Shown here: positions 18,597 through 29,037 of the stretch, piece by piece
Layout: each line of letters opens with the position of its first letter
How positions within the stretch are numbered: position 1 is the stretch's first letter
Source: CBDDBK01 sp965225715
GTDB taxonomy: Bacteria; Bacteroidota; Bacteroidia; Cytophagales; Flammeovirgaceae
NCBI GenBank assembly: GCA_965225715.1
Contig: CBDDBK010000004.1
Coordinates: 496,001 to 560,000 of the forward strand
Reading direction: 5' to 3'
Length of the DNA: 64,000 nt
Notes under the pieces: model-generated
The model's input: only the letters and a program-made list of their open reading frames with translations
Database searches by the model: none
Told to the model about the DNA's origin: nothing
Translations under genes and position numbers: made by a program

Positions 18597-19142
18597 TTAG
18601 ACTTCATTTTTTACGGGTAAAATATTGCTAAAGGCTGTTTCTGGAAGAATAAGACCCAGAGAAACTTCAAAATCTCTTGCACCCCATTGTTCCAAAGATA
18701 AAACCTTTTTTTCATCTTCATCGTAATAATCCCAACTAATAAATTCGGTGGAAGTTTCAGAACTAATATTTCTAAAAAAACCGGGACGCTCAGCATCTCG
18801 ATAATAAATCACATCATTAAATTCTATTTTTTTAGGAGGTCGTCCTTTTTTGATAATTTTTCTTTCAATATTATTGTCTAAAAGTGCAAAATTAATTTTC
18901 TTTGCTAAGGTGCAGATAATTTCATCATCATTATCTATATGTAAATAAAAAACATCATCACTTGTGCTAGTAAGTTGAAATTCATAAGTAAAATTTTCAT
19001 CACCCCAGTCATATTCATATTCTTCGGTTATTTTCCAAGTTTTTAGGTCGTAATCTAAAATCCATCCTTTCCTAAGATCAAGTACACCGAGACGCGTTGG
19101 GTCATAATGCAAACCTTTTTTCTTTTTTAAAAAATTAAACAT
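18597..19142 (-). CDS. DUF4178 domain protein
   Basis: The 181-residue soluble protein has the features of DUF4178: an N-terminal FNFLKKKK, LGVLDLRKGWILDYDLKTW, then a beta-rich body with WDYYDEDEKKVLSLEQWG and an end in SNILP. It has no signal peptide or membrane helix. DUF4178 proteins are found in many Bacteroidota and have no settled function; they often neighbour genes for membrane-envelope proteins. The ATG at 19142 is clear. The 178-bp upstream region is AT-rich. Confidence 0.65.
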   Translation of the reverse strand: MFNFLKKKKGLHYDPTRLGVLDLRKGWILDYDLKTWKITEEYEYDWGDENFTYEFQLTSTSDDVFYLHIDNDDEIICTLAKKINFALLDNNIERKIIKKGRPPKKIEFNDVIYYRDAERPGFFRNISSETSTEFISWDYYDEDEKKVLSLEQWGARDFEVSLGLILPETAFSNILPVKNEV

Positions 19143-19320
19143 ATTAATTTTAAACTAAATGATAAAAATAAAATTGGATTCAAACGCATTGTATAATTTC
19201 AAATTACTAAAATTAAAATATTTCGTAATTATTTAATTATGTAAAATAAAGGAATATTTAAAACTATTCAATTCAAATTACTCTATTAAATTTGTCAAAC
19301 TATTTAAAGCTAAAAATAGC

Positions 19321-20250
19321 TTATCTTAAATTATTGAGTATTGCCATAACATTTTTAACATGGTGTCTTGAAGTTTCTAATAAATCTTTTTCATCTTGGC
19401 TTAAATTAAGTTCAATAACTTTTTCAATTCCATTTTTTCCAAGAACAACAGGCACACCTAAATAGACATCATCGATTCCATATTCGCCTTCAAGTTTAAC
19501 ACAAACAGGAAAAACACGTTTTTGGTCTTTTACAATGGCTTCTACCATTTGAGCAGCAGCAGACCCTGGTGCATACCAAGCAGAGGTTCCCATGAGTTTA
19601 ACAAGTTCTCCTCCGCCTGCTTTAGTACGCTCTACAATTTTATGAAGGTCTTCTTCAGATATGAGTTCTGTGATAGGAATACCAGCTACAGTAGTATAAC
19701 GAGGTAAAGGCACCATCGTATCACCATGTCCACCCATTAATATAGCTTGTATGTCTTTAGGAGAAATATTTAAAGCACTGGCTAAAAAAGCTCTATAACG
19801 AGCAGTATCTAAAATACCAGCCATACCCATTACTTTATTTCTGGATTTACCTGATTTAATATGAGCGGCATAGGTCATAACATCTAATGGGTTCGATACA
19901 ATAATGATAACAGCATTGGGCGAATACTTAACAATATTTTCAGTTACACTCGTAACAATTTTAGCATTTGTGCTAATTAAATCATCCCTGGTCATTCCTG
20001 GTCTGCGAGGCAAACCAGAGGTAATAACCACCACATCAGAATCAATTGTTTGACTGTAATTATTTGTCACGCCTATAGTTTTACTGTCATAAACATTAAT
20101 AGGTGCTTTTTGCCATATATCCAAGGCTTTACCTTCAGCAACACCTTCTTTAATATCCAATAAGACAATTTCATTAGCCACTTCTCTATAAGCTAATACA
20201 TCTGCACAAGTAGCACCGACATTACCAGCACCTACAACAGTTACTTTCAT
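19321..20250 (-). CDS. mdh: Malate dehydrogenase
   Basis: Interconverts malate and oxaloacetate with NAD in the TCA cycle. The 309 residues match the LDH-like MDH family. Visible motifs are the NAD loop VVGAGNVGATCADVLA near residue 4, GLPRRPGMTRDDLI with the substrate-binding arginines, NPLDVMTYAA, and the catalytic histidine in GGHGDTMVPL. The ATG at 20250 begins directly with MKVTVVGAG. A promoter of the expected Bacteroidota type lies 70-100 nt upstream. sucC, of the same cycle, lies about 42 kb away. Confidence 0.95.
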   Translation of the reverse strand: MKVTVVGAGNVGATCADVLAYREVANEIVLLDIKEGVAEGKALDIWQKAPINVYDSKTIGVTNNYSQTIDSDVVVITSGLPRRPGMTRDDLISTNAKIVTSVTENIVKYSPNAVIIIVSNPLDVMTYAAHIKSGKSRNKVMGMAGILDTARYRAFLASALNISPKDIQAILMGGHGDTMVPLPRYTTVAGIPITELISEEDLHKIVERTKAGGGELVKLMGTSAWYAPGSAAAQMVEAIVKDQKRVFPVCVKLEGEYGIDDVYLGVPVVLGKNGIEKVIELNLSQDEKDLLETSRHHVKNVMAILNNLR

Positions 20251-20318
20251 AGATCTTATTATTTAAATAGTGATTTTTTTAAATGATAAATAAGTTTAGT
20301 TCTGTTTGATAACAGGAT

Positions 20319-20349
20319 TAAAAGTACACAATTTTGAGTTTTTATTCAA
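20319..20349 (-). promoter_or_regulatory. Probable mdh promoter
   Basis: On the minus strand TTG (20347-20349) is followed after 20 nt by TACTTTTA (20319-20326), seven of eight bases of TAnnTTTG, in the right place for mdh at 20250. Confidence 0.45.
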
Positions 20350-20380
20350 AAATAATCATTTTAACCTAAAAAATAAGCCT

Positions 20381-20462
20381 ACAGCAATACTATTTTATTT
20401 AGGGAATATTTTTAATATCAATAATAAACTCCTTAAAAGTCTTTTTAAATGAAATGATTATA
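20381..20462 (-). repeat. Dispersed ~85-bp intergenic repeat, copy R3 (degenerate)
   Basis: Recognisable by ACAGCAATACTATTTTATTT, then TATCAATAATAAACTCCTTA and TCTTTTTAAATGAAATGATT. It lies upstream of mdh. The rest of the 640-bp gap (20251-20890) holds the mdh promoter and MITE copy M1-A. Confidence 0.6.
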
Positions 20463-20524
20463 AAATAATTAACAGACTATAAAAACTTATGAAAAAGATT
20501 AAGTGTTTAAAAGAAACAATAGAA

Positions 20525-20808
20525 TAGACTTGCCTGGATTTGATAATCAATCAAATAAAAAAGTTATTTTTATAAAAAATTGTTCATTAACAACTTATAA
20601 AAACGATATTATAGTGAAAGTTTAAAGGTTTTTTAAAGAGATCAAGTAAAATTATTTTTTACTTGTAAAATTTAGAGTAAACATATATTTTTAATTTGTA
20701 TTTATTAAGTTAATAATCAAATATTTATACTATGTTAGTTTTTTTCATTAAATTGAATGCCAAAAAATCAAAATTACATAACATATTGGTTATATAATTC
20801 AAGTCTAA
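20525..20808 (+). mobile_element. 284-bp MITE-like element, family M1, copy A
   Basis: Begins with TAGACTTG and ends with CAAGTCTA, its exact reverse complement. It is non-coding and flanked by TA. It matches the reverse complement of 29160-29445 along its full length with scattered substitutions, so the two copies lie in inverted orientation around the T9SS cluster. The left end reads TAGACTTG-N6-TTTGATAATCAAT. Confidence 0.75.
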
Positions 20809-20890
20809 TATAGATTAGAAAAATTGAAAAATACATATGGTTCAAAGAGCTATAAAATTTTAACAGTTTACATTTAGTTTTTATATAATT

Positions 20891-22096
20891 ATAATAATCA
20901 AGAGACATAAACTTTTTTTATTGGTTTTTTTATCAGTTTTCCTTTCATCTACTATAACATTCTCAACTTTTTCTCAAGATATAACTGAAGAAATTATAAT
21001 TGCCCAGTACAATGGTCCCCCTATAACTAGCATTTCGTACACTTTTAGTACTATAATTTTTTTAGGTGGTAGTTCTCCTGCAACATCTGATTATAAACAA
21101 TCTTTTAAAACTACAAATGCCGGTGCTAATAGTGAAGGACAGGTAGCGATGACCTCTTTGCATGTCTTATTAAAAACTATTGATGCTAATGTACAATTTA
21201 GAATTTATAAATCAGATATAGATGATGTTAGTGAAGAAAATCTTATTTATACACACCCCGATAATACACCTAGAACTACATATACTTTTTCAACTCCACT
21301 ATTTTTAGATACAGGTGCAATTTATACTTTTCGTTTTGAATTATATAGCACATCGTCAAGCATTGCATTAGGAACAATTTATCCTCAACAATATACCTAT
21401 CCAGATGGCAATATATCTTTTAAAGGAGGGAAAGGATATAGTATATATTCACCTATGATTTTAAAAAACAAGTATGGAGCATCCTTTACTATAGAGGGCA
21501 CAGGTGTATTTTTAGAACAAACTATAGACTTTAATATAGAAGATGATACAACATATTCACCTGTCCTTTCACTCGATGCCAGTGTCAGTTCGGGAGGAAA
21601 GGTCAGCTACAGAACTTCTGATGAAAGAATTGCCTTTATTAGAAACGATAGTCTTATCTTTAATACTTCGGGCACAGTAATTGTCGAAGCTTATAGGGAT
21701 TATGATCAAAATTATATTTCTGTTTTTAAGAAAGATACTGTAACCTATAGGCTTCCGAATGGTATCAGTAAAATCAAAATATCTAATGGAGAAAGTAGTA
21801 AGTTTTACCTTTTTAATGAATATCGAGAGAATGGCACCAACCAAATTTATAGTCGTGCAGCTGGATATCCTTCCGGCAATGCTTTTTATCATAAAGCATT
21901 AGGTATAGGCCTAAGCGATTTACTTATTGCCAACCAAAATACCTCAGATAAATTGGAATTAAGCTATCATATAGTAAATCAATCTTTGGCTCAAATAGAT
22001 AGCCTCCAAAGTCATACAACTTCTGACCATCTATATATTTCAGGACTTACAGAAGGCTCCACTTACCTCGAAGTAAAATATCAAGGCAATTCGTGA
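20891..22096 (+). pseudogene. N-terminal part of a deleted paralogue of the 23116 metalloprotease
   Basis: The fragment is co-linear with residues 1 to ~390 of the downstream gene: signal peptide (KLFLLVFLSVFLSS ... TFSQ), a beta-sandwich region and an Ig-like (Big) domain (FNIEDDTTYSPVLSLDASV). The codon aligned with the neighbour's ATG is ATA (20891), so the start codon is lost. The next in-frame start, a TTG at 20921, falls inside the signal peptide. At 22086 the sequence jumps from the equivalent of ~24285 to that of ~26388, deleting about 2.1 kb including the whole protease domain, and meets a TGA at once. Start loss, deletion and frameshift together make function very unlikely. Confidence 0.8.
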
Positions 22097-22799
22097 TTTA
22101 ACGCATATTACAGCTAACCTAACATCAGGAACATCTTATGATTTTAATGTAAATACCTACTATAACCCTTTGATAACAAGTATTTTTATCGATTTTAATG
22201 ATAATAATGTCTTTGAAGAGCACGAAGGTGTTTTGACAAACTATCAGAATCCTTGGGGTTGGGGACAAAGCACAACAAATCTTACTGTTCCTTATGATGC
22301 GAATCCGGGTCTCCATCGTATGCGAGTCAAAGGTGCTTTTTATCAAAATACTAATAATGCTTGTGGGACAATAAACCACGGTCAAACTCTTGATTTTTTA
22401 GTCAACATAAGCAATGGGACTACACCATTTGCAAGGGTCAATAATGTGTCTGAAGAAAGTGAAGAAAATGTTAATTTTAACAGCCCATTAGCATCTGAAA
22501 TACCGCCTCAAGAAGAAATAGAAGCAGTCATTATTGAACCAACTTCTACTGAAGTGATTATTTATCCTAATCCAAGTTCAGGATTGTTTACAGTTTCAGG
22601 ATTAAATAATTATGTTAAGCAGCAAATAGAAATTAAAGTTCTTGATTTGAGTGGACGTTTAATTTTAAATAATCATTATAACTCGGATATTAAAGAAGTT
22701 GTACTAGATTTAACTACTTACCCTGTAGGCTCTTATATCGTAAATATTTATTTAGACGGAGAATATTTCAAATCGGAAAGGTTATTTTTAAATAGATAA
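22092..22799 (+). pseudogene. C-terminal part of the deleted paralogue: GEVED domain plus T9SS sorting domain
   Basis: From CGT at 22092 the frame reads RDLTHITANLTSGT and continues as the second GEVED domain (SIFIDFNDNNVFEEHEG, NPWGWG, GTINHGQTLDF) and a type A T9SS sorting domain (IIYPNPSSGLFTVSGL) ending ERLFLNR. It is out of frame with the upstream part. Its bases are almost identical to 26388-26950 of the intact neighbour, whereas the N-terminal parts of the two genes are clearly diverged. That suggests recent gene conversion or a recent deletion-fusion. A terminator follows. Confidence 0.8.
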
Positions 22800-22823
22800 A
22801 AGTCCTATATCTAATCTTAATGG

Positions 22824-22856
22824 ACCCTCTTTCTAAAAGAAAGAGGGTGTTTTTTA
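22824..22856 (+). terminator. Rho-independent terminator
   Basis: Perfect 11-bp stem ACCCTCTTTCT/AGAAAGAGGGT with an AAA loop, followed by G and TGTTTTTTAT. A related hairpin ends the paralogue at 27134. The rest of the 316-bp gap before 23116 is AT-rich with nothing recognisable. Confidence 0.85.
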
Positions 22857-23115
22857 TAATGTGAGTTTGATTTAAGAAAGGAATAGTTTTTATATGTTAT
22901 GTTTTTAGACTCAATAGTTTAAAAAATTCATTTTTGTATTTTTATAATTTTATAAAATTCATAATCATATAGTTATAGTATCATACATTCTTCAATACCC
23001 GCCCAAGTTTTTAATAATTTAATAAAATAGGAAAACTTGTAGAAAGAATTATATGTTATAGAATTAGAAAACAGATATAGTTCAGCAAATTTTTCATGGT
23101 TTAATTTTTTATATA

Positions 23116-26100
23116 ATGTTACTAAAAAAGTATAAATTTTCTCTTTTTTTATTTATTTCTGTTATAACTACTATAACGTTTTCAAGTTTTTCTCAACAAG
23201 TAACTGAAGAGATTATAATTGCCCAATATAACGGACCCCATAGACCAACTGGAAATCTTGGAATTAATGGTATTCAATTAAATAAGCATTATTATCCTAC
23301 TAATGACTATAGGCAATCTTTTAAAACAGTGAGCTATAGTTCTGGTCCTATAATGATGACTTCTTTAGTTTTTGATACTCATATTAGGGAACGTCCGGAT
23401 ATCATGCAGCTTAAAATTTATAAATCAGATATTAATGATATTAGTGAAGAAAATCTTGTATATACTCATTCGGATGCTGTTGCAAGAAATATGTATATTT
23501 TAGATTCTGCTTTAGCTTTAGATACGGGAAGAACTTATACTTTTCGTTTTGAAATTGAAGGCGGTGTACTTGAAATATATCCTGATAGTTATACTTATTC
23601 CGATGGAAATGTATCTTTTAAAGGAGTATATGGATATCATTCATCAGGACTCTATAATAATCGGTACGGTGCATCTTTTACCATAAATGGTAAAGGTGTA
23701 CTTTATGAACAAGCTATAGTTTTTAATATAGAAGATGACACAACTCATTTGGCTACACTTCCACTTGATGCAACTGTTAGTTCAGGAGGAGAGGTTAGCT
23801 ATAGAACTTCTGATGAAAGGATTGCTTCTATCAGAAATGATAGCCTTATTTTTAATAGTTTAGGAACTGTAATTGTTGAAGCTTATAAGGATGATGGTAA
23901 TCAAAGGTATACCTCTAAAGATACAATTACATATACCCTTCCTAATAACGTTAGTAAAATTAAAATTTCCAATGGAGAAAGAAGTAAGTTTTACCTTTTT
24001 AATGAATATCAGGAAGGTGGTACTAAACAAATTTATAGCGGAGCACCGGCTTATCCTGATGGCAATGCCTTTTATCATAAGGTATTAGGTATAGGTCCCT
24101 ATCAAAGCGACTTACTGATTGCTAACCAAAGTACTACTGATAAGCTAGAACTAACCTATCATATAGTAAATCCATCTTTAGCTCAAATAGATGGCATCCT
24201 AAATAAAAAGACTTCTGATCATTTGTATATTTCAGGACTTGCTGAAGGTTCTACTTACCTCGAAGTAAAATACCAAGGTAATACTATTCAAAGAGTTGAA
24301 TTGACAATTTATGCTCCTAGACTCGTTGATATTAGTTATGCCTATATATTTTATCCAGGCGAAGTAGAAGCAGATTACTCTAAATTTCTTGAAAATCTAG
24401 CACCTACTTTGGCTAGTATTTATAACCCTTTTAATATTTATTTCCAAATTACTCACAGAACATTACCTATTGAAATACCTATAGAATTTGCGAATAGTGC
24501 TCATGATTATCTTAGAGACAATGATTTTGATAGAAATAATTATTTTACGAGTTTGTATTTAGCTAATTATAGTAGAAAGAGCATTGATCAACATTATTGC
24601 TGGTATTGTAGTGGAACATCACAAGGATATGGCTCATCACTGGGTTATGGCTATACAGGTTTTGCGGTTGCTAGTGCCTTTGATATTGGCACATCTTCAT
24701 TGGCTTTAAACGCAAATATAAAAACTGCTAGATCACATACATTGGCTCATGAGCTAGGACATACCTTTGATTTACTCCATATTTCTGCTTCTTCTAAAGC
24801 TGTTTATGATTATAATAACTTAATGCAACCTGGTAGTAAAAATAACGTATGGTTATATCCTTTTCAATGGGATATTGTTCAAAATAAAGCCAAGTTAAAT
24901 TCAATAATTTTGGACCCAGCCGCTGACTTTCAACCCAGTACAGATGTTCCTTATATTAACAAACTTTGGGCGAATAACAATCTTCTACGAATAGGTGATG
25001 ATCATCAAACTTTTTATCAAAATCATACAGTTGAGTTATCATGGTCTCTTGAATGGCAACATCACTATGCTATTTATCTTTATCAAGATAATCAAGAAGT
25101 TCGATTATTATATAAAGGCGATTCGAGTGTTACAACTACAACTACAACTTTTAATTGGACTGTTCCTAATGACTTATCCGGCAGCTATCAATTCAAATTA
25201 GTTGCTTATGGAAGTCAATACGAAGAATTGGGCAATAAATCTTTTTATTTAACGGATACGTTTACTATAGCTACTAACCAACTTTCTGTCAATAATTTGT
25301 ACCTAAATGATACAGCCCAAGTTGGAGAAGTATATAGTTTTCAAATTCCTGAAAATACTTTTTTCAGTACCTATGGCAATAATTTAGATATTAGCCTTGA
25401 TGGTTTACCTGAATCAGGTTCTTTGATTTATAATTCTGATAATCAGACTATATCAGGGATACCTAATGGAGAAGACGCAGGAAACTATACCATTACAGTA
25501 ACGGCAAGCGACCCTATAGGTAATCAAGTAAACGCCACTTTAGTTTTATTAATTAATACACCACCAAGTGTTGATAATCCCATTGCTAATATTAATGTGG
25601 CTATTCATCAATATTTCAGTTTCAAAATTCCAGATAACACCTTTTCTGATGCTGATAATGATAATTTAACGATTACTTTAAATGGTTTGCCTGAATCAGG
25701 TTCTTTAACTTATAATTCTACTGATCAGACTATTTCAGGAAGGACATTTGAACAAGACTTGGGTATTTATACTATTACCATTACTGCACAAGATCCGAAT
25801 AATGGCATCGTAAGTACTAACTTTACTATCAATATAGAAGCCCTTTGTACTCCTATAGTAAGTAATTTCTTATTTTATGTCTCCTATAGAACTTTTAAAA
25901 TAGGAAATTTAAACTTTAATTCAGGAAATAATCAAGGTGGCGCCTATAGAGACCTGAGCCATCTCTCTGGTTCTCTGACAGTAGGACAAAACTATGAAGT
26001 TGACTTAGGCACTTATTACAATCCCCTAAGAACATCTATATGGATAGACTTTAACGATAATGATATATTTGAAGACAGCGAACGTATAGTAACAAATTAT

Positions 26101-27096
26101 CAGAATCCTTGGGGTTGGGGGAATACTTCTATAAACCTAGTTATTCCAGAGACAAGTACTCTTGGCACTCATCGCCTGCGAGTCAAAGGTGCTTTTTATG
26201 AAAACACAGATAATCCTTGTGGAACTGTAAATCATGGTCAAACTCTTGATTTTACCATAGAAATACAAGAAAGTTTACCCGATATTTGTATTCCAACTGT
26301 TAATAATTTTCTATATTATGTCTCTTACCGTAGAATTATATTAGGAGATTTAGACTTTAATTCGTATAACAATCAAGGGGGGGCTTATCGTGATTTAACG
26401 CATATCACAGCTAACCTAACATCAGGAACATCTTATGATTTTAATGTAAATACCTACTACAACCCTTTGAGAACAAGTATTTTTATCGATTTTAATGATA
26501 ATAATATCTTTGAAGAGCACGAACGTGTTTTAACAAATTATCAGAATCCTTGGGGTTGGGGACAAAGCACAACAAATCTTACTGTTCCTTATGATGCGAA
26601 TCCGGGTCTCCATCGTATGCGAGTCAAAGGTGCTTTTTATCAAAATACTAATAATGCTTGTGGGACAATAAACCACGGTCAAACTCTTGATTTTTTAGTC
26701 AACATAAGCAACGGGACTACACCATTTGCAAGGGTCAATAATGTGTCTGAAGAAAGTGAAGAAAATGTTAATTTTAACAGCCCATTAGCATCTGAAATAC
26801 CGCCTCAAGAAGAAATAGAAGCAGTCATTATTGAACCAACTTCTACTGAAGTGATTATTTATCCTAATCCAAGTTCAGGATTGTTTACAGTTTCAGGATT
26901 AAATAATTATGTTGAGCAGCAAATAGAAATTAAAGTTCTTGATTTGAGTGGGCGTTTAATTTTGGACAATCGTTACAATTCGGATACTGAAGATGTTTTA
27001 TTAGATTTAACCAACTATCCTATAGGCTCTTATATCGTAAATATTTATTTAGACGGAGAATATTTCAAATCGGAAACTTTGTTATTGAGCAGGTAA
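23116..27096 (+). CDS. Multidomain secreted zinc metalloprotease with GEVED and T9SS sorting domains
   Basis: The 1326-residue protein has a signal peptide (1-27, ending SSFSQ), a beta-sandwich region (about 30-195), an Ig-like Big-type domain (about 200-285), and a metzincin-like protease domain with HELGHTFDLLH (zinc ligands H545, H549, H555, catalytic E546) and a Met-turn NLMQPG (M570). Two cadherin-like domains (about 730-905, each with GLPESGSL), two GEVED domains (about 911-1055 and 1057-1195, with WIDFNDND or FIDFNDNN) and a T9SS type A sorting domain (from about 1247, IIYPNPSSG) follow. It is probably a cell-surface or secreted protease with adhesion modules. It is the only apparently intact member of this cluster, preceded by its deleted paralogue. 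Confidence 0.8.
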   Translation: MLLKKYKFSLFLFISVITTITFSSFSQQVTEEIIIAQYNGPHRPTGNLGINGIQLNKHYYPTNDYRQSFKTVSYSSGPIMMTSLVFDTHIRERPDIMQLKIYKSDINDISEENLVYTHSDAVARNMYILDSALALDTGRTYTFRFEIEGGVLEIYPDSYTYSDGNVSFKGVYGYHSSGLYNNRYGASFTINGKGVLYEQAIVFNIEDDTTHLATLPLDATVSSGGEVSYRTSDERIASIRNDSLIFNSLGTVIVEAYKDDGNQRYTSKDTITYTLPNNVSKIKISNGERSKFYLFNEYQEGGTKQIYSGAPAYPDGNAFYHKVLGIGPYQSDLLIANQSTTDKLELTYHIVNPSLAQIDGILNKKTSDHLYISGLAEGSTYLEVKYQGNTIQRVELTIYAPRLVDISYAYIFYPGEVEADYSKFLENLAPTLASIYNPFNIYFQITHRTLPIEIPIEFANSAHDYLRDNDFDRNNYFTSLYLANYSRKSIDQHYCWYCSGTSQGYGSSLGYGYTGFAVASAFDIGTSSLALNANIKTARSHTLAHELGHTFDLLHISASSKAVYDYNNLMQPGSKNNVWLYPFQWDIVQNKAKLNSIILDPAADFQPSTDVPYINKLWANNNLLRIGDDHQTFYQNHTVELSWSLEWQHHYAIYLYQDNQEVRLLYKGDSSVTTTTTTFNWTVPNDLSGSYQFKLVAYGSQYEELGNKSFYLTDTFTIATNQLSVNNLYLNDTAQVGEVYSFQIPENTFFSTYGNNLDISLDGLPESGSLIYNSDNQTISGIPNGEDAGNYTITVTASDPIGNQVNATLVLLINTPPSVDNPIANINVAIHQYFSFKIPDNTFSDADNDNLTITLNGLPESGSLTYNSTDQTISGRTFEQDLGIYTITITAQDPNNGIVSTNFTINIEALCTPIVSNFLFYVSYRTFKIGNLNFNSGNNQGGAYRDLSHLSGSLTVGQNYEVDLGTYYNPLRTSIWIDFNDNDIFEDSERIVTNYQNPWGWGNTSINLVIPETSTLGTHRLRVKGAFYENTDNPCGTVNHGQTLDFTIEIQESLPDICIPTVNNFLYYVSYRRIILGDLDFNSYNNQGGAYRDLTHITANLTSGTSYDFNVNTYYNPLRTSIFIDFNDNNIFEEHERVLTNYQNPWGWGQSTTNLTVPYDANPGLHRMRVKGAFYQNTNNACGTINHGQTLDFLVNISNGTTPFARVNNVSEESEENVNFNSPLASEIPPQEEIEAVIIEPTSTEVIIYPNPSSGLFTVSGLNNYVEQQIEIKVLDLSGRLILDNRYNSDTEDVLLDLTNYPIGSYIVNIYLDGEYFKSETLLLSR

Positions 27097-27133
27097 AGCA
27101 ACTAAATAAATGCTGCTATACTAAAGACTAGTT

Positions 27134-27179
27134 CCCTCTTTTTCCATTTTGGAAAGAGAGGGTTTATACGTGTTTTTTT
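27134..27179 (+). terminator. Rho-independent terminator
   Basis: A 12-bp stem (CCCTCTTTTTCC with GGAAAGAGAGGG, one G-T pair) around a short loop, followed by TTTATACG and a run of seven T. It is homologous to the hairpin at 22824, so the duplicated unit included its terminator. Confidence 0.75.
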
Positions 27180-27238
27180 CCCATAAGATTAAAATAAATA
27201 ACCTGTAAAACCAATTAAATGTCTATAAATATACAGAA

Positions 27239-28288
27239 ATGTCTAAATATTTTGAGGCAGTTTCAAACCCTGTTCCTGATGACAAGGCAATAAACTCGCC
27301 TCCAACAAGCATAAATTTAACCGCATTAGATATTTCTGAAAATGAAGCTATAGGAACTTTTATAGGTATTTTTAGCTCTAACGATCCAGATTCTGATGGC
27401 TTTACCTATACTTTGGTAGAAGGTGACAGTTCAGCTGATAATGCTAATTTCCTTATTTCAGGCGATAGCTTAAAAAGCAATTTAAGTTTTAATTTTGAGA
27501 ATCAAGCTAGTCATTCTATTCGGGTGCAAAGCGATGACGGAAATGGAGGTACCTTTCAAATAGTCTTTACGATTTCTATTACTGATAAAAACGAACCTCT
27601 TAATTCTATTAGCTTGAGTTCCAATAGAATACCTGAAAATGAAGCTATAGGAACTTTTATAGGTATTTTTAGCTCTAACGATCCAGATTCTGATGGCTTT
27701 ACCTATACTTTAGTAGAAGGTGACAGTTCAGCTGATAATGCTAATTTCCTTATTTCAGGCGATAGCTTAAAAAGCAATTTAAGTTTTAATTTTGAGAATC
27801 AAGCTAGCCATTTTATTCGGGTGCAAAGCGATGATGGAAATGGAAATACTTTTGAGATGGTTTTCACGATAATAGTTACCGATGTCTCAACTACGACCAT
27901 CTTAAGCAATAGATTGATTGATGAAAATGCTTCTATAGGAATGGAGATTGGAATACTAAGAAGTTCAGAAGGGAATGGAAATTTAGTTAATGATTATACC
28001 TATACCTTAGTATCTGGGGTTGGTGATAGTGATAATGATAGTGTTAGTCTTGTTGGAGATACACTTAAGTCAGCTGCTGTATTTGATTATGAGCGTAAAG
28101 CATTGTATAGCATTAGGATACGAAGCACATCTACGATTGATGGCACTAGTTTTGAATCCGTTCTTACCATTGAAGTTAATAATCTGGCTGAGTGGTTATT
28201 GGTAACTGATAATACAGAATGGGGTGATAGGAGAGCTCACACATTTCAATCATTCAACAATAGGCTATGGGGCTGGGTGGGATGCTAG
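27239..28288 (+). pseudogene. Cadherin-like repeat protein, first fragment of a broken cadherin/Kelch gene
   Basis: The 349-residue frame contains three cadherin-like repeats. The first two are almost identical even at the DNA level (ENEAIGTFIGIFSSNDPDSD at about 27340 and 27640). It ends with the start of a Kelch-type motif (WLLVTDNTEWGDRRAHTFQSF). There is no signal peptide and no terminal sorting domain, so the 5' end is probably truncated too. Near 28266 the frame shifts into the Kelch fragment that follows. The join fits a deletion between near-identical Kelch repeat units. The cadherin-like repeats resemble those of 1307-1867, so these may be relics of one family. Confidence 0.65.
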
Positions 28289-28952
28289 AAGAGGACATCG
28301 TTCCGTAGTATTTAATAATAAGATATGGGTTATGGGGGGCAGAGATGATGATAGTAATTTTAATGATGTTTGGTCTAGTGCTGATGGGGCAACTTGGACA
28401 GAAGTAACTAATGGGGCTGGGTGGGATGCTAGAAGAGGACATCGTTCCGTAGTATTTAATAATAAGATATGGGTTATAGGGGGCATAACTACTTCTTTTA
28501 GTACTTTTAACGATGTTTGGTCTAGCACTGATGGAATAACTTGGATAGAAGCAACCAATGGAGCTGGATGGGATGGTAGAAGATCGCATACTTCTGTAGT
28601 ATTTGATAATAAACTATGGGTTATAGGGGGAAATGATAATCTTAATGATTTTAATGATATTTGGTCTAGTCCTGATGGCATAACCTGGACAGAAGCAACT
28701 AATGAAGCTGAATGGGATGCTAGGTCAGGATATAGTTTTGTAGTTTTTGAAAATAAGATATGGACTATAGGGGGAAGTAGTAATGATGGTGGTCTAAATG
28801 ATGTTTGGTCTAGTGCTGATGGAGTAACTTGGACAGAAGAGCTGTACGGACCTTCTAGCTGGACGGAAGGTGCCCGCTCTGTTGTTTTTGATAATAAAAT
28901 TTGGAGAGCAGGTGGATTTCAAGATGATAGTATTTGGAATTATGGTTTATAG
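28269..28952 (+). pseudogene. Kelch-repeat fragment, second part of the broken gene
   Basis: From 28269 the frame contains five Kelch units of ~48 residues, each with GWDxRRGHxSVVFxNKIWVxGG and NDVWSSxDGxTWTE. Kelch repeats form beta-propellers that bind proteins or glycans. Two units share a stretch of about 67 bases (28269-28335 and 28414-28480). The frame ends with no T9SS sorting domain (DDSIWNYGL). It is in a different frame from the cadherin fragment upstream, which ends inside the first incomplete Kelch unit. Confidence 0.65.
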
Positions 28953-29037
28953 TATTTTATTTAAACCTCTGTGTTGTAATAATCCTATATGATATAACAA
29001 GGCTTTCTTATAAAAGAATAATCTAATCATAACTTAA

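Noticed and set aside
24995..25201. Extra open frame inside the metalloprotease gene
   Set aside because: It lies in another frame of an intact gene and has no motif of its own.
28265..28681. Minus-strand open frames opposite the Kelch repeats
   Set aside because: They mirror the Kelch repeat DNA and contain no family motif.
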